From the NCBI GenBank assembly GCA_033980235.1, contig CM067070.1, forward strand, positions 9,998,195-10,062,194: DNA of 64,000 bases. Direction: 5' to 3'. The translations under genes were made by a program, and so were the position numbers. The notes beneath the pieces were generated by a model, which saw only the letters and a program-made list of their open reading frames with translations, ran no database searches and was not told the DNA's origin. Of the stretch, positions 33,416-45,690 are shown one piece after another (position 1 is the stretch's first letter; each line of letters opens with the position of its first letter). The DNA comes from Diadema setosum (lineage: Eukaryota; Echinodermata; Echinoidea; Diadematoida; Diadematidae).

Positions 33416-34642
33416 CACTGAATGGCTTCATTGTATTACCTCATATCTTGCTCCGCGAGTGCAACATCACTATGTAGGGCTACTACATGATACATAAGTT
33501 GTCAGGAGAAGTGGGACAGTTTGGAAGGGTAGTCCCCTCCCACACGACGGAGCTTTTGCATATTCAGGATTAACATATCACGATCTGTGAACTTTTTTTT
33601 ATAACTGAAGTGACAGACTTGGTGCACACTTCAGATGAAAACATTTGGAAATCTGTCGATCTAAAAGTGTACTAAGTCTATTAAAAACGGACGGGGGGGG
33701 GGTAACCATGAGAGAGACATTTTGCATTTTAAAAATTGAAATTCAGCAATCTGGTGCAGAAATATTTGGACAGTTTTCTAAAAAAAAAAAAAAAAAAAGG
33801 CAGGAGAAATCTCCTCATTTCGGGAATTATTTGGGGAATTTTTTTTTCGCGGTCCCCCCCCCCCCCTCGTTCTCCAGGATCGACGCGCCCCGGCTTACGA
33901 GGGAGCTTGTGCAACGTGGCAAAGATGAGGGATACTTTGCCATTTCAGGTCTATACTTCAGAGATCTAAGTGGACACATTTTTGTTAAATATTCCAGTTT
34001 TTCATCTGTCAAAAATGTAAGAAATATTCGTATTCAGGACAATGTTCTGTGAAAGGGTGTGGCAGGGGGAAAGCAAGCTCCCACATAATGGAGATTTTGC
34101 ATTTTTAATCCTGAAATTTAGAGAATGGTGCATACTTTTGGTGAGATATTCGGCTCCTGTTTCTATGGGAAGAGTAAGAATTGGCCCTTTTAACACGAGG
34201 GAGATTTTGCCTTTTCAGATCTGAAATTTAGAGATCTCGTGCACACTTTTGGTAAAACTTGGGAACCCCGCCCCCCCCCCCCCTCAGTTTTCATGCCCGT
34301 GATCATCCCTGTGTATGCCCATAGATCCTGACTGAGATATCAGAATCACCATCGTTTGCTCAATGTCTCAGGAAATGGCGAAGGTTCCATTATGACGGTA
34401 CTTGTTCGCTTTTTTGCTTATTTTCGTACGTAATTGGCAGATGGTCCGAGTTGAATTTATTAGATCCTGTTTCATATAATGATTAAGCAAGCAATTTCTT
34501 TTCTTTTTTATTTTCATGTTGCATAATCTTGATACTATTATGAAATATACATTAGACACCACGTGGACTAAGCTTCAATATAATCATAGTATGCTGTATA
34601 CAAATTTGATACAAAGTCTTACCCAAACTAAGGCATTATTCA

Positions 34643-34683
<41 letters not shown>

Positions 34684-34925
34684 GAGTGTGTGTGTGTTTG
34701 TTAAATTCGTATTCCTAATATAAAAATAATTGGCACTTACGTGTGCATTACGGAATGAAAAACTCATGATTATCAATATCAAACATAAAACTGTTGAAGG
34801 TAGCTAATTGATAAAACTGTGCGAAATGAAATCTCCGGAATTGTGTGTGTATGACATTATCATAATTACTTTTTCAGTAATCGAGATAAAGTAATAGATA
34901 AATAAAATCATTTGAAACGCTTATG

Positions 34926-36235
34926 TAATATCTTAGTATGTTATTGTCCCATCAAACATTCTTGTTAACATATGCTGCAGATTGCATTTTGGGCCTTGCC
35001 GTCAGGCTCTCCGAATTCATCATGAGTAATTCCTCACTCTGATTCGTCTCCTTCTCTTCTTCCTTCCCTCTACCTCTCTATGGCATTACGTGGTCATTAT
35101 GACATAGTGATTGACGTGTTATGGTATTAGTAGTCTATGAAAGAATGATATTATTCAGAGGGGTGAAGGTTCAGGTGTGAGTTTCTCCACTTCACTTCAC
35201 AAATTTAATTTGTACAGGGAGACCAAGTGCAGAATCTTACATCTGAATTATTAGTCGATTTTGACATTAGTTGGCTCTACATACTCCTTTGAGGATGGGA
35301 ATGGGTAGGGTCTAAAGACTGTATTTTTATTTTTGAATCTTTTGAATAGCTAACAGAAAGAGATTCAATGGAAACAGATCACTATCAGAAAATTTTGCAA
35401 CCGCCAACGAATTTGCTGCTAAATCTTAATCCGAGAAACTTCACCGGTGGTCGTATGGGATGGTCAGAGCATTGTAATGAATGTTGAACGTCACAGAATG
35501 AATTTTTCTGTGCAAATCGGTACTCAAAGCACACAAAGGGTATACTAGCGTGCTGTTTTTTGTTTTTGTTTTTGCTATTTTACTTCACCGAAACTGGATT
35601 TTTTCCTGTCATTTATCTTACCTACTACTTGCCAAAACATTCATGACACGACGACACTCGGCCGAAAAAGAAAAAAAAAATTATTATTCGAATCCATATT
35701 TAGGTTTGCACATGTTTTTTCCTACAGTTTCATACTCACGCCAATTTCGCGTAGACTCGGCGGACGCTATTATATAGATTAAAAAGAAACAAAACCAGCA
35801 CATGTAAATGAGTTATCAAAGGTATAATTTTTCATTTGCAGATGAAAGAAAAACCCTAGTATTACTGCTTCAAAATAGTTCTAAATTTTAAACAAAGTCT
35901 TACCCAAACCAACGCATTATTCATGTGGGTGTGTATGTGTTGATGTGGGTGTCAGTGTGTGTGTGTGTGTGTGTGTGTTGTGTGTGTGTGTGTGTGTGGA
36001 TGGGTGGGGGTGTGTGTGTCTGTGTCAAATTCGTATGCCTAATACAGAGAATAATTAGCACTTATGTATGCATTATGGAATGGAAAACTCATGATTATCA
36101 AGATCAAACATAAAACTGTTGAAGGTGGCTAATTGATAAAACTTTGCGAAGTGACATTCTGTGTGTCTGGCATTATCATAAAAACTCCTTTTTCTGTAAT
36201 CGAATTGATGTACTTAATAAATTTGTAATGTGTTA
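34926..36235. repeat. Composite satellite unit 2 (A-B-C)
   Basis: A 1.31-kb unit with modules A (34926-35300), B (about 35450-35890) and C (about 35890-36235, with an irregular GT run at 35950-36020). The A-module small ORF is disrupted here by a 2-nt insertion (ACATATGCTGC). Confidence 0.75.
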
Positions 36236-37511
36236 TGTAATATCGTAGTACGTTATTGTCTGATCAAACATTCTTGTTAACATGCTACAGATTGCATTTT
36301 GGGCCTTGTTGTCAGGCTCTCCGAATTCATCACAAGCAATTCCTCACTCTGCTTCGTCTCCTTCTCTTCCTCCTTCCCACTAACTCTCTATGGCATTACG
36401 TGGTCATTATGACATTTGCGATTGACGTGTTATGATCTTAGTAGTCTATGAAAGAAAGATATTATTCAGAGGGGTGAAGGTTCAGGTGTGAGTTTCTTCA
36501 CTTCACTTCACAAATTTAATTTGTAGAGGGAGACAAAGTGAAGAATCTCACATCTGAACTAGTAGTCGATTTTTACATTAGTGGGCTCTACCTACAACCT
36601 TGAAGGTGGGATTGGGTAAAGACTTCATTTGTTGGTTTGTTTGTTTTTTAGGGGGAGGAATCGTTTGAATAATTAACAGAAAGACATTCAATGGAAACAA
36701 ATCACTTCAAGAAGATTTCTACCACCACCAACGAATTTGCTGCTAGATCTTAATCCGAGAAACTTCACCGATGGTCGTATGGGATGGTCAGAGCATTGTA
36801 TTGAATGTTGAACGTCAAAGAATGGATTTTTCTGTGCAAATCAGTTCTCAAAGCACACGAAGGTTTATTATACTCGCGTGTTTTGTTTTTGTTTTTGTTT
36901 TTTTTTTTTGCTATTCTAATTTATCGAAACTGGATTTTTTCCCTGTCATTTATCTTACCTTCTACTTCTCAAAACATTCATGACACGACTACACTCGGCC
37001 GAAGAATTAGACAATTCATTATTCGAATCCACATTAAGGTCTGCACATGTTTTTCCCTACCGTTTCATACTCACGTGTGATCTGCGTAGACTCAGCGGAG
37101 ACTATAGATTAGAAAGAAACAAAACCAGCACACGTAAATGAGTCAATAAAGGTATAACTTTCCATTTGCAGATGAAAGAGAAACCCTAGTATTACTACTT
37201 CAAAATAGTTCTAAATTTAATACAAAGTCTTATCCAAACCAACGCATCATTCATGTGGGTGTATATGTATGGATGGGTGTGAGTGTGTGTGTGTGTGTGT
37301 GTGTGTCAAATTTGTATGCCTAATTTAAAAAATAATAAGCACTTATATATGCATTACGGAATGAAAAACTCATGATTATGAAGATCAAACATAAAACTGT
37401 TGAAGGTATCTAATGAATAAGACTGTGCGGAATAAAATTGTGTGTGTATGACATTATCATAATTACTTTTTCAGTAATCGAAATGAAGTAATAAATAAAA
37501 TTGTAGTGGGT
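36236..37511. repeat. Composite satellite unit 3 (A-B-C)
   Basis: A 1.28-kb unit, the closest neighbour of unit 2 in length and order. Module C has a GT run at 37278-37306. The A-module ORF start is ACG instead of ATG. Confidence 0.75.
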
Positions 37512-38087
37512 CATGTAATATCGTAGTATGTTATTGTTCCATCAAACATTCTTGTTAACATGCTACAGATTGCATTTTGGGCCTTGCCGTCAGGCTCTCC
37601 GAATTCATCATGAGCAATTCCTCACTCTGCTTCGTCTCCTTTTCTTCCTTCCCTCTACCTCTCTATGGCATTACGTGGTCATTATGGCATTTGTGGTTGA
37701 CGTGTTATGATCTTAGTAGTCTATGAAAGAAAGATATTATTCAGAGGGGTGAAGGTTCAGGTGTGAGTTTCTTCACTTCACTTCACAAATTTAATTTGTA
37801 GAGGGAGACCAAATGAAGAATCACACATCTGAATAAGTGGTCGATTTTCAAATCAATTCAGTTCAATTCAATTTAGTAGTTTATTTATTTCCATCATCAC
37901 ACAGAAAAGAAAAGAGGAAATTGACATAATCCAAAGTGATTCAAATGTTTTTTTTTCATTTCTCTTACACTCGTCTGATAAAGGATTTTTTTCAATACAA
38001 TATATTATACACGAATGATGTCGTAAAAAAGAAACAATGCACTTTGCCATGGCAACAAAAATAGTAAATAATCACAATGATGGAAAA

Positions 38088-38132
38088 CAGTGTTCCACTA
38101 AAAAAGCCAAGCTTGTAAGACGTGGAACACTG
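38088..38132 (-). other. LINE 3'-UTR stem-loop, copy 3
   Basis: In minus-strand sense CAGTGTTCCAC (38132-38122) pairs perfectly with GTGGAACACTG (38098-38088) around a 23-nt loop containing ACAAGC, TT and GGCTTTTTTA. It ends 237 nt before the LINE 3' end. The stem sequence is unlike that of copies 1 and 2 although the loop core is the same. Confidence 0.75.
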
Positions 38133-38649
38133 GAACAAAACAACAACGGCACTAATTTGTTATACCAATAAGACAAATCATTTTAAATTCTTCTATATAC
38201 TATTGTACATTCTACTCATTGATATAATGATGCTGATACTATGAACAATACTTACTAGAATTTTAGAATGCAAACGTATAAACTATGTAACATATCACAT
38301 TTGTGGCACAGACACTATAGGGCCAGGTGTGTGTGCCAGGAAAATTGAACGGAAAGGAAGATATGCAATCGGCCACAAAAAAACATAACGACGACAACAA
38401 CAACAATAAAATAATACACAGAAATAACAGAATTTGAGAAAATGCACTCAGACAGATACTGGACAACGAAGAACGAGGAAAAGGAGCAGGGAAGAATAGA
38501 GAAGGAAAAGGAGAGGGAAAAGGAGAGGGATGGAAAAGGTCTGTGGACACACTATAAAATCTCAAGGAAAAGTGAAACATGACGGGTTTTTTTTTTTTCA
38601 TTAAACAGAATTAACTGGTATATTTAGAAAACAAATATTTTTGAGTTTA

Positions 38650-38791
38650 TACTTGCAATGTAATTAACTTCACAGATTCTTTTAGATCATTATCTAAGCT
38701 ATTCCAAAATCTGGGTCCGGTATAAATAAATGTATTTTGAGTGTTTACAGTTCTCACTAAGGGAAGATGAAATTCTTTAGATTGTGTCGTA
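38650..38791 (-). pseudogene. LINE ORF2 C-terminal fragment
   Basis: The minus frame reads KEFHLPLVRTVNTQNTFIYT, GPRFWNSLDNDLKESVK, then a stop. This is the R......Y.GP..WN.L...LK motif of the CR1/L2-like ORF2 C-terminus, as in TGPVLWNTL of the LINE at 17433. Confidence 0.7.
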
Positions 38792-40109
38792 GATTTTCAT
38801 ATTAGTGGGCTCTACCTACTCCCTTGAGGATGGGAGAGGGTAAAGATTTTTTTTTTTTTGAGGGGGGGGGGGGAGGAATCGTTTGAATAGGCAACAGAAA
38901 GACAGTCAATGGAAACAAACCACGACAAGAAGATTTTTCCCACCGCCAACGAATTTGCTGCTAGAGCTTAATCCGAGAAACTTCACCGGTGGTCGAATTG
39001 AATGGTTAGCGCATTTTTAATGTGTGTTAAACGTCATAGAAAATCACTACTCAAAGCACACAAAGGGTTAATATACTCGCGTGTTTGTTTTGGTTTTTTG
39101 TTTTTGTTTTTGCTTTTTGCTTTTTTACTTTATCGAAACTATATATTTTTTTCCCTGTCATTTATCTTACCTACTTCTTCCCAAAAGATTCATGACACGA
39201 CTTCACTCGGACGAAGAATAAGACAATTTGTTATTCGAATCCACATTAAGGTTTGCACATGTTTTTCCCTACCGTTCATACTCACGTCTAATTCGCGTGA
39301 ACTCATCGGAAACTACATAGATTAGAAATAAACAAGACCGGTACACGTAATGAGTCATTAAAGGTATAACTTTCCATTTGCAGATGAAAGAAAAACCCTT
39401 TATTACTGCTTCGAAATAATGAGGTAGACAAAGAAACAAGCACTGTTAAATTGTTAGCCTGTTTAATTAAATATACTAAATGTGAACAATAGTTATGAAA
39501 ATGTTTCCAGACTAAACCGTCTACAGTTATTTTTTAATGTGAAAAAATAGTAATACCTCCTTAAATTTTCAATTTATATTTTCAGTTTCAATTTTATTGT
39601 CATATTTCTCACAAAACAAAATACATCAAATGTAACCAAAGTATATAATACATTATATCCAGCGGGGAGGCATAATATAACTAAATGAAATAGGGCCTAT
39701 ACATGATATCCAGCTGGGAGACATATACATAGAATATTGTACACACTTAAAACATAGTGGTCGATCTATGAAACTTAGAATATGAGAATGAATGCTAAAT
39801 AAATAAGAAGGAACCTACTTAAAAGCAAGCTTGTTGAGCGTTGGACCCCATTAAATTCGAGCTACAGATTGAGATGAGGGCCACGCGTACAACAATGACC
39901 GAAACATAAAGAAAACAAATACAAACGTACAGGGATATTGTGAGAAAAAAAGAGAGAGAGAGAGAAGAAAAAATAGGGGAGGGGGGGGGGGGCGGGTTGT
40001 CGCGCCAGCCCTTGATTTTGAAAAGGTGCCTCGCCTTCACGGAATTCTTGGATTCGCCTCTATGACGCGTTGTGACATGTGTAGTAAATTTTACATTTTT
40101 ACATTTTGG

Positions 40110-40335
40110 TCGACGTTTTACGACGTTTGTGGTTAATCCGACTTAACATCTGCCGTCGACGTGTTATGACATTTGTAGTGAAAAATAGAAAATTTGACAT
40201 TTGTCGTCAACATGTTATGATATTTGTGGTTAATCCAACTTTGGCATTTGTCGTCGACGCGTTATGACATTAAGTGGTCGTTATGACATTTGTCGTCGAC
40301 GTGTTATATGAAATTAGTAGTTGTTATGACAACCA
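40110..40335. repeat. GTCGAC minisatellite in module D, copy 2
   Basis: About five units with the same consensus as at 33190-33415. Confidence 0.7.
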
Positions 40336-41503
40336 CTGAATGACTTAATCGTATTACCTCATATCTTGCTCTGCGAGTGCAACATCACTGTGTAGGCCCA
40401 CTACATGATACAATTAAGATGTCAGGGGAAGTGGGACGGTTTGTGAGGGTAGTCCCCTCCCACACGACGGAGCTTTTGCATATTCAAAATTGACGTATAA
40501 CGATCTGTGGACTTTGCATTTTCAAAATTGAAATTCAGCCATCTGGTGCAGACTTTGGAAGAAATATTTGGACAGTTTTCTATAAAAAAGGCAAGAAAAA
40601 TTTCCTCATTTCGGGAATTATTTGGGAACAAAATGATACGTTTTTCGCTGTTCCTAAATAAAATTGTAGCGGGTCATGTAATATCGTAGTATGTTATTGT
40701 TCCATCAAACATTCTTGTTAACATGCTTAAGATTGCATTTTGGGCCTTGCCGTCAGGCTCTCCGAATTCATCATGAGCAATTCCTCACTCTGATTCGTCT
40801 CCTTCTCTTCTTCCTTCCCTCTACCTCTCTATGGCATTACGTGGTCATTATGACATTTGTGGTTGACGTGTTATGGTATTAGTAGTTTATGAAAGAAAGA
40901 TATTATTCAGAGGGGTGAAGGTTCAGGTGTGAGTTTCTTCACTTCAATTCACAAATTTAATTTGTAGATGGAGACAAAGTCAAGAATCTCACATCTGAAT
41001 CAGTAGTCGATTTTGACATTAATTGGCTCTACATACTCCCTTAAGGATAGAAGTGGGTATAGGGCCTAAAGATTTTGTTTTTATTCTTGAATCTTTTGAA
41101 TAATTAACAGGACGACATTCAATGGAAATAGATCTCTATAAGAAATTTTGCTACCGCCCACGAATTTGCTGCTAGATCTTAATCCGAGAAACTTCACCGG
41201 TGCATGGTAGTATGGGATGGTCAGAGCATTGAATGAATGTTAAACGTCATAGAATGATTTTTTTTTTTCTGTGCAAATCGGTACTCAAAGCACACAATGG
41301 GTTAATATACTCGCGTGTTTTGTTTTTGTTGTTGGGTTTTTTTTTTTTGTGCTGTTTTACTTCACCGAAACTGGATTTTTTTCCTGTCATTTATCTTTAC
41401 CTACTACTTGTCAAAACATTCATGACACGACTACACTCGGCCAAAGAACAAGGCAATTTATTATTCGAATCCACATTAATAGTCTGGGTGCCAAAGCCAC
41501 TTT

Positions 41504-42079
41504 AGGGCTTTTTACACTTGTGTTTCTTAACCCCGGACTTTCTCTGACCCAGGACTATCGTTAGTCCCGTACCAATTTTTCCAGCTTTTTACACTCGCCA
41601 ATTAGTCCCGTACTATCTCTTGTCCGGGGCTAAGGAGAAAACTGACCTTTTTACACTCGTATTTCTTAGCCCCGGACTTTCCAAACCACATGAATATTCA
41701 TAATTACGCTGTGTACTGTACACGTACACGCACGCACCGGCAGCACTTGATTACCTCGTTTCTGATTGGTCAGTGAGGGTCGGACTTCGTCTCCGTTGCT
41801 TAGCCCAGGATTATTTTTTCGTTCTGTTTACACTCACTTGCTTGGCACCGCAATTGCGGTGCTAACCCCTGCTATTTTGCAGGGCAAGATAGTACCGTAC
41901 TATCGGTGGGGCTAGCCCACTTTGGCAAAAACGAGTGTAAACAGAAAGTGGGCTAAGGATAGTCCCGTACCAACGGTGGGGCTAAGGCCACCCCCCCCCC
42001 CCCCCCCCCCCCCCCTTAGCCCCCTTAGCCCCACCGATAGTCCGGGGCTAAGCAAAAATTTACAAGTGTAAAAAGCCCT
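41504..42079. mobile_element. MITE nested in the foldback left arm
   Basis: AGGGCTTTTTACACTTGT and its exact inverse at 42062-42079 bound a 576-bp palindromic element. Its inner parts repeat TTAGTCCCGTAC and AGTCCGGGGCTAAG words in both orientations. It contains a run of 25 C (41991-42015). The right arm of the host element lacks it, so it arrived after the foldback formed. Confidence 0.7.
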
Positions 42080-42120
42080 TTTTTGGGCCTAACCTTGTTT
42101 TACCGTCCACCCAATGTTTT

Positions 42121-42930
42121 TTGATGGTTCTACCCTATTTCGGGGGTGCTGAATCCGAATCTGGATGATGCAACTCTTGCATCCTTGAGGGTTTTGAGAT
42201 ATTCAAGATGGCCGCCAATATGGCCACCCAAACCGGAAATTCCCATGTATTTTCTTCTAGATGGTAAGAAATTGAAAACAATTGATGGTTTTACCCTATT
42301 TCGAGGGTGCCAAATCCGAATCTGGATGATGCAACTGTTGCATTCTTGAAGATTTTGAGATATTCAAGATGGCCGCCAAAATGCCTGCAAAAACCGGAAA
42401 TTCCTATATATTTCCTTCTAAATGGTGAGAAATTAAAAACAATTAATGGTTTTACCCTTGCTCAGTGGTGCTGAATCCGAATCTGGATGATGCAACTCCT
42501 GCATCCTTGAGGGTTGTGAGATATTCAAGATGGCCGCCAAAATGGCCGCCAAAACCGGAAATTCCAATGAATTTCCTTCTAAATGGTGAGATTTGAAAAC
42601 AATTGATGGTTTTACCTTTATTCAAGGGTGATGAATCCGAATCTGGATGATGCATCCTTGGAGGTATCGAGATATTAAAGATGGCCGCCAAAATGGTAGC
42701 CAAAATTGCCGCCAATTAAAACCGGAAACTCCTATGAATTAGCTTTTAAATGATGAGAAATAGAAAACAATTGATAGTTTTACCCTATTTCGAGGAAGCT
42801 GAATCCGAATCTGGATGATTTATCTTGAGATATTCAAGATGGCTACCAAAATGGCCGTCAAAACGGAAATTCTTATGTATTTCCGTCTTATAAATGGTGA
42901 GAAATTTATAACAATTGATGGTTTTACCAT
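42121..42930 (+). repeat. Foldback left-arm tandem units
   Basis: About five units of roughly 160 bp. Each has GATGGTTTTACCCTATTTCG, GGTGCTGAATCCGAATCTGG, ATGATGCAACTCTTGCATCC, TTGAGATATTCAAGATGGCC, AAAATGGCCGCCAAAACC and GGAAATTC. Units start near 42121, 42283, 42441, 42600 and 42765. Confidence 0.8.
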
Positions 42931-42997
42931 CTTATTTTTGACTGAAAGATTTCATGTTTTCGCCAATGGCACAGTTTGAACTTGCTGTATAATACAG

Positions 42998-43095
42998 TGA
43001 AACCAGCTATACCGGATATCTTTGAGTTTTTACGATACAAGTGTGCCAGCAGTTCATCTAAATCATATTCTGATAGTGATGCAGAGAAGTTTTAA
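42998..43095 (+). other. Possible terminal coding exon in the foldback centre
   Basis: After an acceptor-like TGTATAATACAG the plus frame reads KPAIPDIFEFLRYKCASSSS, KSYSDSDAEKF, then TAA. It could be the last exon of a captured or transposase gene, but no partner exon is visible and the length is within chance. Confidence 0.2.
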
Positions 43096-44019
43096 TACTG
43101 AAATTACCCAACATTGCCTGTCTTAATCCATGAGCAGTTCAAATCTCTTCATCCATGAACACTCGATCAAATTGGTTATAATATTGGTTTACATTAGTGG
43201 TCTTGATGACATTGTTGGAGACACGAGTTGGACATTTTCATAGTTATGCTTCATTTTTTTCGGCAACATGATGTAACATGATATATATATATATTATTAC
43301 AAACACACAAATGAGAATGGACAAATCACAGGTAACGCGCTTTAAAAAAAACTGAATAAAAAACCCAACGACAACATGTAAGGTAATAGTTGATAATCGA
43401 GTACTTACGAATATCATAATCGCGCAGAGTGCTTTTGAAATTACCCTTATTGATATCTACTATAGTGGTCATGGATGCAACCATTTCCAATGACGTAATC
43501 AGAATTTGAGACAAGTTTCATAAGAATACGAGGCGAGACTCGTCAGAATACAAGACAAGTTTTAACACCAAATACCAGCATGCTGCAATTTAATTTTACT
43601 CTATTGATAGCCGAGAAGGATTAACTTCACATTGGTGAAGCCACATTGACGACCACAAGCATTATTAACAATTATTACGCAAAATGGATTTTTCAGTCGT
43701 ATCTTTGTGTTTGTACGTTTCAGTATGATGTCAATATCACTTTTTTTTTCCCAGTACGTGTTAAAGTTCCGTTTGAGACATATCGGAATATCTCAGTATA
43801 TTACAATATCATTGTGACAGTCATTTTGGATGCCAAAAACTTTCGGCTGATTTGATAAATCCGCTCAACTGAGTTGAATGTTAGAATACGAATTATTGCT
43901 TTTCACCCTGGGTTTAATCCTCCGCTTCGAGTAAGAGCACTATACTTTACCATTTAAGTATAAGAAAATGTTAATGACTTTCCGCTTATTCAGGACATTT
44001 ATAGATGTCTCAAAACCTT

Positions 44020-45690
44020 CAAAGACATTCAGCACCCTCGAAATAGGGTAAAACCGTCAATTTATTTTAAATTTTTCACCATTAGGAAAAAATATATTAA
44101 TTTTGGAATTTCTGCCACTTATTTTGGCTGTCATCTTGGACGTCTAAAAACCCTAAAGAATGGACCAATTTAAACAACCAAGTTTCGAGGGTCACGGTGC
44201 TGAATAGGGTCTAAAATTTTCCAATTTTTGACGGTTATTTTGGTGGTCATCTTGGACATCTCAAAACCCTAAAAAAAAAAAAGAACACGAATGTTGCATC
44301 AACCAGGTTCGGATTAAGCGCCCTCAAAATAGAGTAAAACCGCCAATTGTTTTTAATTTTACACCATTTAGAAGGTAATATAGGGCTTACGTGGAAAATT
44401 TCGTTTTTGAAGGATATTAGGGGGCCATTCTGGCGGCCACCTTTACTATCTCGAAACCCTCAAGGAAGCAAGAGCTGTGTCCTGGAGCATCAAATTCATC
44501 AAATTCAAAGTAGGGTGAAACCACCAACTGTTTTATATTTTACACCAGTTAGAAGGAAATAGGGGGTCTACCTTTTCATTTCCGTTTTTGGCGGTCATTT
44601 TTGGCGACCATCTTTACCATCTCTAAACCGTTAAGGATGCAAAAGTTGTATCCTGCACCTTCGGATTCAGCACACTCAAAATAACATAAAAAACACCAAT
44701 TGCTTTCAAATTGTCACCATTTACAAGGAAATGCATGGGAACTTCCGTTTTGGGCGACCATTTTAACGGCCATCTTGAATATCTCAAAATCTTCAACAAT
44801 GCAGGAGTTGCATCATCCAGATTCGGATTCAGCATCCTCGAATTATAGAGTTGAACCATCAATTGTTTTCAATTTCTCACCATTTAGAAGGAAATACATG
44901 GAAATTTCTGGTTTTAATTGGCGGCCATTTTGGCGGCCATTTTGAATATCTCAAAAACTTCATGGATGCAAGAGTTGCATCATCCAGATTCGGATTCAGC
45001 ACCCTCGAAATAGGGTAGAACCATCAATCGTTTCCAATTTCTCACCATTTGGAAGGAAATACATGGGAATTTCCGGTTTTAATTGGCGGCCATTTTGGCG
45101 GCCATCTTGAATATCTCAAAAACTTCATGGATGCAAGAGTTGCATCATCCAAATTCGGATTCAGCACCCTCGAAATAGGGTAGTTCCATCAATTGTTTCC
45201 ATTTTCTCACCATTTAGATGGAAATACATGGGATATAACGAATTTCAGGTTTTAATTGGCAGCCATTTTGGCGGCCACCTTGAATATCATAAAAACTTCT
45301 TGGATGCAGGAGTTCTATCATCCAGATTCGGATTCAGCACCCTCGAAGTAGGGTAGAATCATCAATTATTTTCAATTTCACACCGTTTAGAAGGAAATAC
45401 GTGGGAATAATCGGTTTGGGCGGCCATTTTGGGGGCCATCTTGAATATCTCAAAATCCTCAAGGATGCAAGAGTTGCATCATCCAGATTCGGATTCAGCA
45501 CCCTCGAAGTAGGGTAGAATCATCAATTATTTTCAATTTCTCACCATCTAAAAGGAAATACATGGGAATTTCCGGTTTGGGCGGCCATATTGGCGGCCAT
45601 CTTGAATATCTCAAAACCCTCAAGGATGCAAGAGTTGCATCATTCAGATTCGGATTCAGCACCCCAAAATAGGTTGAAACCATCAAAAAA
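44020..45690 (-). repeat. Foldback right-arm tandem units
   Basis: About ten or eleven units of the same family as the left arm, in inverse orientation (GCGGCCATCTTGAATATCTC, AAGGATGCAAGAGTTGCATC, ATCCAGATTCGGATTCAGCA, CCCTCGAAATAGGGT). Units nearer the outer end are more alike; those near 44020-44650 are diverged. Confidence 0.8.

Larger units (their letters stand above)
31080..34925. repeat. Composite satellite unit 1 (A-B-D-E-F-C)
   Basis: Module A (31080-31470) carries CATCAAACATTCTTGTTAAC, GCCTTGCCGTCAGGCTCTCC and TGGCATTACGTGGTCATTAT. Module B (from about 31470, interrupted by the MITE at 31560-32223) ends near 32520. Module D (about 32520-33440) includes the GTCGAC minisatellite, module E is long here (about 33440-34300), then F and C (GT run at 34645-34700). 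No conserved protein. Confidence 0.75.
37851..38791 (-). mobile_element. 5'-truncated LINE in satellite module A
   Basis: 941 bp on the minus strand. It starts inside the C-terminal part of ORF2, has a 3' UTR with a stem-loop and ends GGAAATAAATAAAC plus an ATTGAATTGAACTGAATTG tail. It is flanked by the 8-bp duplication GATTTTCA (37843-37850 and 38792-38799). Other A modules have the uninterrupted GTCGATTTTGACATTAGTGG. The end structure matches the LINE at 17020-21787, so the two are related. Confidence 0.8.
37512..40671. repeat. Composite satellite unit 4 (A[LINE]-B-D-E)
   Basis: Module A is split by the LINE at 37851-38791 and resumes at GTGGGCTCTACCTACTCCCT (about 38805). Module B runs from about 38990 to 39415, D from 39415 to 40345 and E (short form) from 40345 to 40671. 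Modules F and C are absent between E and the next A. Confidence 0.75.

Noticed and set aside
38263..38601. A 112-codon minus-strand ORF with hydrophobic Phe/Ser/Leu-rich sequence
   Set aside because: It lies within the LINE 3' UTR and comes from a purine-rich (GGAAAAGGAG-type) strand read in reverse. The apparent membrane character is compositional.
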